Below, in pieces: positions 7,903 to 15,858 of a stretch of 32,544 nt of DNA; the stretch's first letter is position 1, and each line of letters begins with the position of its first letter. The stretch is from the NCBI RefSeq assembly GCF_018904615.1, contig NZ_JADCNH010000046.1, positions 1 through 32,544 on the forward strand, in the 5' to 3' direction. The position numbers and the translations under genes are program-made. The notes beneath the pieces were generated by a model that made no database searches, was not told where the DNA came from, and was given only the letters and a program-made list of their open reading frames with translations. The DNA comes from Verticiella alkaliphila. GTDB lineage: Bacteria; Pseudomonadota; Gammaproteobacteria; Burkholderiales; Burkholderiaceae_B.

Positions 7903-8430
7903 TCAATGCGACAGGCGCAGCGCCACGAGAAGGCGCGACACCATGTTGTAGGCGGCCACGGTGGCCACGATCTCCAGCTGCGTGCCGTGGCCATAGCGGG
8001 CCGCCAGCGGGGCATAGACCGCGTCAGGCACTTCGATCCCGCGGGTCATCGCATCGGTCAGCGCCAGGATCTCGGCCTGCGGGGGCTCGAGGCCAGTCAG
8101 CGGGCCATCTCCGGCGGCCCGCACGGCGTCGATCAAGCCGGCCGGCAGACCCGCTGCCAGGGCATGCGGCACGTGCGCTTCGAATTCGTAGGGCGCGCCG
8201 TTGAGCATCGCCACGCGCAGGATGACGAGTTCGCGCAGGTCGGCGGGCACGGCCGTCTTCTGCCGGATCGCGGTGAGCAACGCCTCCCAGCCCTCGGCGA
8301 CGACGGGGCTGTGCAGCAGCACCTGATATAGCGGTGAGACCCGCCCGCGGGTGGCCACGATTCGGGCCTCGGCAGCGGCGAGTTCAGGACGGCTGCCGGG
8401 AGGGATGGGGGCGAGGCGCGATGGCGTCAT
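7903..8430 (-). CDS. Carboxymuconolactone decarboxylase family protein
   Basis: This 175-aa all-helical protein matches the CMD/AhpD-like fold: RVSPLYQVLLHSPVVAEGWEALL, then LRELVILRVAMLNGAPYEFEAH, the family core, and AAYNMVSRLLVAL near the C-terminus. The core lacks the CxxC pair of AhpD-type peroxidases (the cysteine position is Asn-Gly-Ala), so an alkylhydroperoxidase role is unlikely; it resembles members found in aromatic and lactone pathways. The ATG at 8430 has AAGGAAG five bases upstream. It lies 16 bp after the Bug receptor gene and 10 bp before the barrel-like gene, so all three are almost certainly one operon. Its substrate is not known. Confidence 0.88.
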   Translation of the reverse strand: MTPSRLAPIPPGSRPELAAAEARIVATRGRVSPLYQVLLHSPVVAEGWEALLTAIRQKTAVPADLRELVILRVAMLNGAPYEFEAHVPHALAAGLPAGLIDAVRAAGDGPLTGLEPPQAEILALTDAMTRGIEVPDAVYAPLAARYGHGTQLEIVATVAAYNMVSRLLVALRLSH

Positions 8431-8446
8431 GACGGCTTCCTTGCGT

Positions 8447-9403
8447 TCAAGGCTGGATGTTCTTGCGGGTGATGAGGTCCGTCCATTTGCGCCGGTCGGC
8501 CTCGATGAGCGCGGCGAGTTCCTCGGGTGAGGACGGGGCCACTTCCGCACCGAAGGCCTCCAGTCGGGACTTCACGGCTGGATCCGCCAACGATTCACGC
8601 ACGGCCTTGTTGAGCGCAGCCACGGTCTCTGCCGAGGTACCTGCAGGCGCAAGCAGGGCATACCAGTTGTTGGACTCGACCCCCGCGATGCCTTGCTCAG
8701 CGAGCGTGCGCACGCCAGGCAAAGCCGCTTGTTGCTGCGCACTCGCCAGGCCGAGCGGCTTGAGCGTTCCCGCCTGGATCTGCCCGATCACGCCGGGAAG
8801 ATCGCCGAAGAAGCCCGCGGCGTGACCGCCGATCACGTCAGCCACGACTTGCGAGGCGCCCTTGTAGGGAACGTGCATCAGTGGGGCCTGCGTACTGTCC
8901 CGGAACATCTCCAACGCGAGGTGCGGGATGCTGCCGACGCCGGAGGAGCCGATGGCAGGCGGTTGGCCGGCCGCCTGGGCGCGCGCCACGAAATCCGTCG
9001 CATCCGTCGCCGGGTTGCTCGCCCCCACCACGAAGACGGTGGCGTTGTTGACGACCCGGCTCACCGGCGCGAAGTCATTCGCAGGGTCATAGGGCAGATT
9101 GGTGTACAGCGCAGGGCTGATGGCCACGGCACCGACGCTCGTCAGAAAAAGCGTGTTGCCATCCGCGGGCGCCTTGGCAACGTAGCTCGCCGCAATATTG
9201 CCGTTGGCCCCCGGGCGGTTCTCAACGATGACCGTGCGTCCGAGCACCTTGCCGAGCGGCTCGGACAGGCTGCGGGCCACGGTGTCGACGGGACCACCGG
9301 GCGTGAAGGCCACCACCAGGCGGACCGGTTCGGCGGCGAGCGAAGCGCCGGACAAGGAAGCACTGGCAACAGCCAGGAGCAAAGGCAGGGCAAGGCGTGG
9401 CAT
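8447..9403 (-). CDS. Bug-family tripartite tricarboxylate transporter substrate-binding protein
   Basis: Bug proteins are periplasmic receptors for carboxylates and related small acids, greatly expanded in Bordetella relatives. The 318-aa protein has a signal peptide (LALPLLLAVASASLSGASLA-AEP) and the family landmarks VRLVVAFTPGGPVDTVAR, VENRPGANGNIAA, PYDPANDFAPVSRV, HVPYKGASQVVADVIGG and EAFGAEVAPSSPEEL. I prefer the ATG at 9403 because GGAG sits eight bases upstream; the ATG at 9409 is only two bases from it. No TctA/TctB membrane genes accompany it, so it is an orphan receptor that either uses a transporter elsewhere or acts in sensing. Its operon partners suggest an aromatic or lactone-derived carboxylic acid ligand (inference). 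Confidence 0.93.
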   Translation of the reverse strand: MPRLALPLLLAVASASLSGASLAAEPVRLVVAFTPGGPVDTVARSLSEPLGKVLGRTVIVENRPGANGNIAASYVAKAPADGNTLFLTSVGAVAISPALYTNLPYDPANDFAPVSRVVNNATVFVVGASNPATDATDFVARAQAAGQPPAIGSSGVGSIPHLALEMFRDSTQAPLMHVPYKGASQVVADVIGGHAAGFFGDLPGVIGQIQAGTLKPLGLASAQQQAALPGVRTLAEQGIAGVESNNWYALLAPAGTSAETVAALNKAVRESLADPAVKSRLEAFGAEVAPSSPEELAALIEADRRKWTDLITRKNIQP

Positions 9404-9442
9404 GGTCATGTCTCCAGAAATTGTTGTGGATTCGGGCTCAGC

Positions 9443-10318
9443 TCAGTCGTACAGCACCTTGGGGTTGTCGACGAGAACCCGTCGGCGTATCCCCGCATCC
9501 GGGCAGGCCTGCGCGAAGAGATCGACAAGTTGCCCGTCGTCAGGCATGTCGCCCTGGATGTTCGGATGCGGCCAGTCCGTACCCCAGAGGGTGCGATCCG
9601 GCATGGCCTGCAGGACAGCCTGCACGAATGGCAGCCCCGCGTGATAGGGCCACACACCTGCGGCCACCCGATCGATCGCCGATACCTTCACCCAGGCGTT
9701 GGGCAGGTCGGCCAGAGCAAGCAGTGCGCGCATGGCAGGCTGGTCCACGCCGCCCGCCGACTGCACGCGGGCCACGTGATCGACGACGAACGGCAACGGC
9801 AGGCGGCGCAGCTCTGGCAACCATTCGAGCAAACCCTCGCCATCGATATGCAGGCACAAATGCCAGCCAAACGGCGCGATACGCGCAGCGGTCGCGTGCA
9901 GCTGGGCAACGCTCGGCGGCTCGCCCAGATGACGGACGAAGTTCAATCGCGCGGCACGCACGCCGCCCGCATGCAAGCGGCGCACGAGGGCATCATCGGC
10001 GTCGTCCGGCAGCAAGGCCACACCGCGATAGCGACCCTCGCTTGCCACAATCGCATCGAGCAAGGCGGCATGATCGAAGCCATGGCAGGCCGCCTGCACT
10101 AGCACCGCGTGCTCGAACCCCAGGTGCCGGTGCAGCGCGATCAGACGCTCGGCGGGTGCATCCGGCGGCGTATACCGGCGTTGCGCGTCGTACGGAAAGC
10201 GATCATGGGGACCAAATACGTGGCAATGACAGTCCCAGCTGCCCTGTGGCGGGCGTTGGGCGGGCAAGGAGGGTGTCGGGTGCGGGGGACGGCAGTCCGC
10301 GATGGGTGTGGCTGTCAT
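9443..10318 (-). CDS. Amidohydrolase-2 family protein, LigI (2-pyrone-4,6-dicarboxylate hydrolase)-like
   Basis: The 291-aa protein has the metal-dependent hydrolase layout of the LigI group: an N-terminal SWDCHCHVFGP (HxH metal motif), ERLIALHRHLGFEHAVLVQ, LHIDGEG, LPFVVDHVAR (metal/substrate His), VKVSAIDR and the terminal TLWGTDWPHPNIQG carrying the catalytic Asp. Known members hydrolyse lactones such as 2-pyrone-4,6-dicarboxylate, in lignin-aromatic breakdown, or decarboxylate related acids; the exact substrate here cannot be told. The ATG at 10318 gives a proline-rich leader before the domain; the ribosome binding site is weak. It is the first gene of the - strand operon, divergent from a LysR gene with 100 bp between starts, and 39 bp upstream of the Bug gene. 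Confidence 0.88.
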   Translation of the reverse strand: MTATPIADCRPPHPTPSLPAQRPPQGSWDCHCHVFGPHDRFPYDAQRRYTPPDAPAERLIALHRHLGFEHAVLVQAACHGFDHAALLDAIVASEGRYRGVALLPDDADDALVRRLHAGGVRAARLNFVRHLGEPPSVAQLHATAARIAPFGWHLCLHIDGEGLLEWLPELRRLPLPFVVDHVARVQSAGGVDQPAMRALLALADLPNAWVKVSAIDRVAAGVWPYHAGLPFVQAVLQAMPDRTLWGTDWPHPNIQGDMPDDGQLVDLFAQACPDAGIRRRVLVDNPKVLYD

Positions 10319-10354
10319 GTCCCCATCATGGCTGTCGTGATGGCGGCCAGCAAC

Positions 10355-10393
10355 GCTATAGCTTGGATTTCTGATATAGCATCCCGCTATATC
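10355..10393. promoter_or_regulatory. Dyads in the divergent lysR/amidohydrolase promoter region
   Basis: Two related symmetric sites lie between the two genes. The first is the self-complementary octamer GCTATAGC (10355-10362). The second is a perfect inverted repeat with arms GATATAGC (10373-10380) and GCTATATC (10386-10393) around ATCCC. Both share the TATAGC core. The larger dyad fits the T-N11-A layout of LysR-type operators and is 26 bp from the lysR start and 55 bp from the amidohydrolase start, the usual place for a divergent LysR site. The repeats are seen directly; the assignment to this regulator is inferred. Confidence 0.65.
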
Positions 10394-10418
10394 TTCACTA
10401 GGACGGAACACTTGCCCC

Positions 10419-11315
10419 GTGGAATTGCGCCAGATGCTCTACTTCGTCCGTGTCGCCGAACAGCGCAGTTTCTCTCGCGCGGCAGAGCTCCTCGGCGTCT
10501 CTCAACCTTCACTCTCGCGCCAGGTCCAGCTGCTGGAAGCCGAGGTGGGCACGCACTTGCTGGTGCGCAACGGCCGAGGCGTGGAGCCGACCGAGGCCGG
10601 GCAGCGTCTGCTGGGCCACGGCAAGGCATTGCTCGACATGGCGGATCGGGCGCTGGCCGACGTGCGCGACCGCGGCGGAGATACCGTGGGCAAGGTTGTG
10701 ATCGGGTTGCCAGCGCGCGTGGCACAGGCCATCACCCCCTCGCTCATCGGGCGCTTTCGCGAACGGTTTCCACGTGCCGCGATCAGCGTGGCCGAAGGCC
10801 TGAGCGCCCAGCTGCGCGAATCATTGCTCGCCGAGCGTCTGGAACTCGCCGTGTTGTACGACCCTGCGCCCTCACCGCAGCTCACCTTCGAGTCGTTGTA
10901 TCGCGAGCCGCTCGTCCTGGCGGGCTCGCCCGCGCTGGCGCCCCGCCTGCCGCGCAGCGTGCCCGTGGCAAAGCTCGCGCAGTATCCGCTCGTGGTGCCG
11001 AGCCCTCCCAACGCGATCCGCAGTCTGCTCGAACGCACCTGTCGAGGCCAGGGTGTGGGGTTGAACGTGGTGGCCGAAGTCGATGCGGTCGGCACGATCC
11101 GAGAACTTGCCGCGCGCGGTCAAGCCTATGCCGTGCTGCCCCGCTCCGCCGTCGCCGGTGCTGCGCCGCAAATGCTGCGCATGGCGCGTATCGTCGAGCC
11201 CGAGATTCTCAATGACTTGGTGTTGGCGATACCCGCCAAACGCCCAGGCACCCGTCTCGCCCAGGCAACCGCCGAGCTGCTGCGCGAGATGGACATCGGG
11301 GCGGTGCTGGCGTGA
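10419..11315 (+). CDS. LysR-family transcriptional regulator of the catabolic island
   Basis: This 298-aa protein has the standard LysR winged helix-turn-helix at residues 1-60 (LRQMLYFVRVAEQRSFSRAA, LGVSQPSLSRQVQLLEAEVG, LLVRNGRGVEPTEAG) and a two-lobed effector domain (GKVVIGLPARVAQAITPSLI onward). The effector domain resembles the Nac/Cbl-like group with LAVLYDP and PLVVPSPPNAIRSLLE. The start is a GTG at 10419; its leader has only a distant AGGACGGA. It diverges from the amidohydrolase-Bug-CMD operon and is the likely regulator of it, probably responding to a pathway intermediate. It ends 48 bp before the convergent waaA stop, with no clear terminator in between. Confidence 0.93.
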   Translation: MELRQMLYFVRVAEQRSFSRAAELLGVSQPSLSRQVQLLEAEVGTHLLVRNGRGVEPTEAGQRLLGHGKALLDMADRALADVRDRGGDTVGKVVIGLPARVAQAITPSLIGRFRERFPRAAISVAEGLSAQLRESLLAERLELAVLYDPAPSPQLTFESLYREPLVLAGSPALAPRLPRSVPVAKLAQYPLVVPSPPNAIRSLLERTCRGQGVGLNVVAEVDAVGTIRELAARGQAYAVLPRSAVAGAAPQMLRMARIVEPEILNDLVLAIPAKRPGTRLAQATAELLREMDIGAVLA

Positions 11316-11363
11316 GCGCCTCTTGCTCGACGTCGCTCGACGAACTGGGCCCAGCCAGCGCTC

Positions 11364-12659
11364 TCAACGCGCGTCCGGGTGACGCAAGTAGGGCTGCAGC
11401 GCAGCGAGCGCCACTTGGGTGGCACCACGGTGCGCGGCCACGAAGGTGCGTGCGGCATCCCGCAGCGCGAGGCGCTCGGCGGGATTGTCCAGCCAGGCCA
11501 AAGCAAGCTGCACGGCCGCGGCGGCATCCTCGACCTGGCGCGCTGCGCCGGCAGCCAGCGCATCCTCCACGGCCTGCGCGAAATTCCGGGTCGACGGCCC
11601 CACGATGACGGGGAGCCCGGCCGCACTGGCCTCGACCAGGTTCTGTCCACCGAAATCCGCAAAGCTGCCACCGATGATGGCCACATCGGACGCGGCGTAA
11701 TAGGCGGCCATTTCGCCGACGCTGTCGCCCAGCAGCCACCGCGTATCGGGTGCCACCGCAGCCGGCTCGGCCATGCGGCTGCGCCGGGCGAAAGCCAGGC
11801 CAGCATGGGCAAGCTGCGCGGCAACGTCATCGAAACGTTCCGGATGCCGGGGCACCAGCAGAAAGAGCGGGTTGCCGGGCAGATCCAGCGTGTCTTGGAC
11901 GGCGGCGAGAAAGCGCGCCTCCTCGCCATCGCGGGTGCTGGCGAACATCAGCACCGGGCGCCCCCAGGCCGCCCGCCAGCGGCGGCCGCGCTCCTGCAGG
12001 GCGTCAGCCGGGCTGACGTCGAACTTGAGATTGCCCATGACGCTGACCCGCGACGCACCGAGGGCAGCGATGCGGCGCGCATCGGCCTGGGTCTGGGCCA
12101 GCACCTGATCGAGGCCCGCGAAGGCCGGGCGCATCAGAGGACGCAGACGCGCCATGCCGCGCGCCGAGCGCGCCGACAGGCGGGCACTCACCAGCACCAG
12201 CGGCACCTCTGCGGCACGCGCGGCAGCCACCAGGTTGGGCCAGATCTCGCGCTCGATGAGCACGCCCGCACAAGGTCGAAAATGCGTGAGAAAGCCGGCC
12301 ATGGCGCGCGGAAAATCGTACGGCAGCCAAGCCAGTTCGAGGCGCCCTTGGGCGATGGCCGGTGCGAAGAGGCGCGCGCACTCCTCGCGCGCCGTGGCCG
12401 TGGCGTGGGTGATGAGCAGCGGCGTGCCCGCGGCGAGCAGGCCATCGATGAGCGGCTTGGCCGCGCGCGTCTCGCCCAGGCTCACGGCATGGATCCACAG
12501 GCGCCCAGGGACCGGCGCCGAGAGCCCAGGATACCGGCCGAAGCGGCCTGGCCCGAGGATGTCCCACGCCCCGCCCTCGCGGCGTGCCCGGCGGCGCAGG
12601 CCGAGCCAGAAGAGCGGCGCGGCCAGGGCCAGCAGCCCCGTATAGAGCGTGCGAATCAT
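11364..12659 (-). CDS. waaA: 3-deoxy-D-manno-octulosonic acid transferase
   Basis: WaaA (KdtA) transfers Kdo from CMP-Kdo to lipid IVA at the cytoplasmic face of the inner membrane. The 431-aa GT30 protein starts with the membrane anchor MIRTLYTGLLALAAPLFWLG, followed by the acceptor domain (WIHAVSLGETRAAKPLIDGL, ITHATATARE, PYDFPRAMAGFL with the catalytic Glu in LIEREIWPNL) and the donor domain (GNLKFDV, ASTRDGEEARFLAAV, VPRHPERF, IIGGSFADFGGQNLVEASA). The ATG start overlaps the waaC stop (ATGA). With kdkA nearby it is probably a mono-functional enzyme adding one Kdo, as in Bordetella and Haemophilus, though this is inferred from gene context, not from residues. Confidence 0.95.
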   Translation of the reverse strand: MIRTLYTGLLALAAPLFWLGLRRRARREGGAWDILGPGRFGRYPGLSAPVPGRLWIHAVSLGETRAAKPLIDGLLAAGTPLLITHATATAREECARLFAPAIAQGRLELAWLPYDFPRAMAGFLTHFRPCAGVLIEREIWPNLVAAARAAEVPLVLVSARLSARSARGMARLRPLMRPAFAGLDQVLAQTQADARRIAALGASRVSVMGNLKFDVSPADALQERGRRWRAAWGRPVLMFASTRDGEEARFLAAVQDTLDLPGNPLFLLVPRHPERFDDVAAQLAHAGLAFARRSRMAEPAAVAPDTRWLLGDSVGEMAAYYAASDVAIIGGSFADFGGQNLVEASAAGLPVIVGPSTRNFAQAVEDALAAGAARQVEDAAAAVQLALAWLDNPAERLALRDAARTFVAAHRGATQVALAALQPYLRHPDAR

Positions 12660-13729
12660 GACGCGGCCCGGACCTCGGACGCGTCCGGTACGGTCTTGCC
12701 GGGCGCTGCAGACACCGCGCACGGCGTGTCAGCCGCCAGCGCCGTGTCAACGGCGGCCTGCACCTCGGCGAGCGTCGGCGGACGTCCGCGATCGCCCAGG
12801 CTCGCGCAGAATCCCGCGCCGGTCAGTGGTGTGCGCACCACCGGCGTGGCGCAGTAGATGCCCACGGTCGGCAGCCCCAGCGCCGCCGAGAGGTGGGTGA
12901 TGCCACTGTCCAGGCCCACCGTGAGGCGCGCAGCGCCCAGCACGCGCGCCGTCTGCGCAAGCGGCATGCGAGGCAGTACGCAGGCGCCGTCGACGCCATG
13001 CGCGATGGCCTCGGCTCGCGCGCGCTCTTCGTCGTTGCCCGCGAACAGCATCGGACGCACGCCTGCGCCGGCCAGCTGACGCAGAACGGCCTGCCAGTCG
13101 GCCTCTGGCCAGAGCTTGGTGTCCCGGCTCGCCGACGGCATGATCGCGGCAAATCGAGCACGTGTCAGGGAGGGATCCCAGACCGTGCCGTCCGCGAGCG
13201 TCACGGGCGCGGGAGCGCCCGCGAGGCTTTGCAGCGCGAAATCGGGCGGCCCCTCGGGCACGTAGCCCAGCGCGAGCCCGGCCAACGTGCGATAGCGCGT
13301 CACGGCCGCCTGCAAGGGCGCGACGCGATGGCGGTGACCATAGAAAATGCTGGCCAAAGGCTCACGCGCCGAATGCCAATCGAGACCGTGCCGGGGCCCG
13401 CGGGCGCGTATGGCGACCAGGGCCGCGGACTTGATCAGGCCCTGCAGATCGATGACGGCGTCGTAGCGGCGCGCCTGCAACTGCCGCAGGTACTCCGCGC
13501 GCTCGGCGCGCACCGGCGCAGAAAACCACGCCTTGCGCCAGCGCCGCAGCGCCACGGGAATGATCTGATCGACGGCGGGATGCCAGCTGGGGATCTCGGC
13601 AAAGGGCTGCTCGGCGACCCAATCCACCCGCACGCCGGGCAGGTGGGCCGCCATGTCCGACACCGCGGGTAGCGTGTGGATGAGATCGCCCATGGAGGTG
13701 GTGCGCACCACCAGGATGCGCTGCGTCAT
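12656..13729 (-). CDS. waaC: LPS heptosyltransferase I
   Basis: WaaC adds the first L-glycero-D-manno-heptose to Kdo in the LPS inner core. The 357-aa GT9 protein shows the N-terminal signature RILVVRTTSMGDLIHTLPAV, VDWVAEQPFAEIP, YDAVIDLQGLIKSAALV, and in the second domain RDTKLWPEADWQAVL, PMLFAGND and TVGLDSGITHLSAALGLPTVGIY, the donor-binding loop. The ATG at 13729 is supported by GAGGAG eight bases upstream. It overlaps waaA by 4 bp and lies 34 bp downstream of pgi, so pgi-waaC-waaA read as one transcription unit. The C-terminal 25 residues are Ala/Ser-rich and not conserved. No defect is seen. Confidence 0.95.
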   Translation of the reverse strand: MTQRILVVRTTSMGDLIHTLPAVSDMAAHLPGVRVDWVAEQPFAEIPSWHPAVDQIIPVALRRWRKAWFSAPVRAERAEYLRQLQARRYDAVIDLQGLIKSAALVAIRARGPRHGLDWHSAREPLASIFYGHRHRVAPLQAAVTRYRTLAGLALGYVPEGPPDFALQSLAGAPAPVTLADGTVWDPSLTRARFAAIMPSASRDTKLWPEADWQAVLRQLAGAGVRPMLFAGNDEERARAEAIAHGVDGACVLPRMPLAQTARVLGAARLTVGLDSGITHLSAALGLPTVGIYCATPVVRTPLTGAGFCASLGDRGRPPTLAEVQAAVDTALAADTPCAVSAAPGKTVPDASEVRAAS

Positions 13730-13763
13730 CGCGGCACTCCTCGTGCCGCGCCAGCCCCAGCGA

Positions 13764-15292
13764 TCATGATGCGGGCTTGGCCGCCAGGCGTTGCAGCCAG
13801 TAGGCCGTGGAGGCGTCGTGCTCGCCAGCTTCGGACTTGTCGCCCGCAAGCTCGCGCGCCATGCCCGACGCCATCACCTTGCCGTACTCCACGCCCCACT
13901 GATCGAAGGCATTGATGCCCCAGATCACGCTCTGCACGAACACCTTGTGCTCGTACATCGCGAGCAGCGCGCCCAGCGCATGCGGCGTCAGACGCGGCAG
14001 CACGATGAGATTGGACGGGCGCCGCCCGAGGTGGCCTTGTGCACGGCGAGCGAATCGCCGTCGCCCGCGCTGGCTTCTTCGACCGTCTTGGCACGCAGCA
14101 GCGCGGCGCGCTGGGCCAGACAGTTGGCGAGCAGCTGACGATGGTGTTCGGGCCAATGGTGATCGGCATGGCGGCAGACCAGGAAATCCACCGGGGCGCC
14201 ATCGCTGCCCTGGTGCAGCCACTGGAAGAACGTGTGCTGCGCATCGGTGCCGGGCATGCCCCACACCGCCGGGCCCGTGGGCATGTCGACGGGATTGCCG
14301 TTGCGATCCACGGATTTGCCGAGCGACTCCATCTCCAGCTGCTGCAGATAGGACACCAGGTAGAAGAGCCGCGTGTCGTAGGGCACCACGGCCTGCGAGG
14401 CATAGCCCAGCACGCTGCGGTTGACCACGCCCGCCAGCGCGAGCTGCACGGGCGCGTTGTTCTGCCAATCCGCCTGGCGGAAATGTGCGTCCATTTCCGC
14501 AGCACCGGAGTGCATGCCGGCGACGACTTCCGAACCCACCGACAGCGCCACGGGCAGGTTGATGGACGACCACAGCGAATACCGGCCGCCCACCCAGTCC
14601 CAGAAGCGGAACACGTGGGCCTCGGGCACGCCCCAGGCGATGGCCTTCTGCGGATTGGCCGTGACGGCGACGATGTGCTGATACGGATCGTCCAGCTCGC
14701 CGGAGCGCAGCCAGGCGAGCGCGCGCTCGGCGTTGTAGAGTGTCTCGGTGGTGGTGAAGGACTTGGACGACACCACGACCAGCGTGTCGTGCGGATCCAG
14801 CCCGGCCAGGCCGCCCTCGATGGCGTGGCCATCGACGTTGGCGACGAAACGGATCTCGCGCCAGCGGCCGGTGTAGCCGAAGGCGCTCACGGCCAGGCGC
14901 GGACCCCAGTCGCTGCCACCGATACCGATGTGCACGATGTTGCGCCAGCGGCGCTCGGTATCGGCGCGCTGCACGAAGGCACGCACGCGCTCACGCTCGA
15001 GCGCCACGGCGGGCGGGGGCGCCGGATCCCGCAGCACGGTGTGCCAGGCGGCACGCGCTTCGGTGTTGTTGACCTTGTCGCCGGCGAACAACGCCTTGCG
15101 GGCTTCGTCGAAGCCGCGCTTGTCCAGCAGCACCTTGGCCGCCGCGTCCAGTTCCGGCGACATGCGCTGCGCGCTCACGTCCACTTTCAAGCCGGCGGCA
15201 TCCAGGACACGGACCTGGCTGGCCCGGCTATCGGCGGCACGCGCCGCCTTGGCGAACGCCAACCACTCGGGGGTTTGCGAGTATCCGGTCAA
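13764..15292 (-). pseudogene. pgi: Glucose-6-phosphate isomerase, frameshifted near the C-terminus
   Basis: PGI interconverts glucose-6-phosphate and fructose-6-phosphate. The first frame (15292 to 13988) shows [45 protein letters not shown] and [14 protein letters not shown]. After HKATSGG it reads a wrong tail to a stop at 13988, whereas the next frame continues as [20 protein letters not shown], then [18 protein letters not shown] with the catalytic Lys, to 13764. One missing C near 14020-14024 (GGCGGC-GCCCG on the coding strand) explains it; the repaired protein is 509 aa. The start is a TTG at 15292 with GGAG eight bases upstream, overlapping the phosphohexomutase stop by 4 bp. The product as sequenced lacks the essential C-terminus. 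Confidence 0.92.
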
Positions 15293-15858
15293 AATGGCAG
15301 CTCCGCGTCAGGGGCGACCCGCAGGATCTGGGTCCGGAACTCGTCCTGGATGCGGGCGAGCGCAGCGTCGTCATCGGCTTCGAAGCGCAGCACGACGACG
15401 GGCGTGGTGTTGGATGGACGGGCCAGACCGAAGCCGTCTGCGTATTCCACGCGCACGCCATCGATGGTGATGACTTCGCGCGCGGTGGCAAACTGGGCTT
15501 CGCGCTGCAGCGCAGCCACGAGCGCGAACTGGCCACCCTCTTCCGTATCGAGCTTGAGCTCGGGGGTGGATACGGCCTGCGGCAAAGCCTCGAGCACCGC
15601 CGACGGATCGTCGTGGCGCGACAGGATCTCCAGCAGGCGCGCGCCGCTGTAGAGACCGTCGTCGAAGCCGAACCAGCGCTCCTTAAAGAAGGTGTGGCCA
15701 CTCATCTCGCCAGCCAGCGGAGCACCCGTCTCCTTCAGCTTGGCCTTGATGAGCGAATGGCCCGTGCGCCACATCAGCGGCACGCCGCCGGCGGCCTTGA
15801 CCTCTTGCGCCACGAAGCGGCTGCACTTGACGTCATAGATGATCTGCGCGCCCGGGTT
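15289..15858 (-). pseudogene. Phosphomannomutase/phosphoglucomutase, 3' part only
   Basis: The last 189 residues of an alpha-D-phosphohexomutase, which makes mannose-1-P and glucose-1-P for LPS and exopolysaccharide. Visible are AQIIYDVKCSRFVAQEV, GGVPLMWRTGHSLIKAKL, the sugar-specificity loop GEMSGHTFFKERWFGFDDGLY of domain 3, and ARPSNTTPVVVLRFE of domain 4. Family members are about 460 aa, so domains 1 and 2 with the phosphoserine and metal site (about 270 residues) are absent. Similarity ends at NPGA, at base 15858, where the opposite-strand mltB begins. It precedes pgi with a 4-bp overlap, which would place it in the pgi-waaC-waaA operon. Either a deletion or an assembly join removed its 5' end. 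Confidence 0.9.

Noticed and set aside
15613-15858. Possible upstream start for mltB inside the antisense of the phosphohexomutase gene
   Set aside because: The encoded N-terminus is an antisense shadow with no signal peptide or family similarity; the true mltB start appears to be missing.
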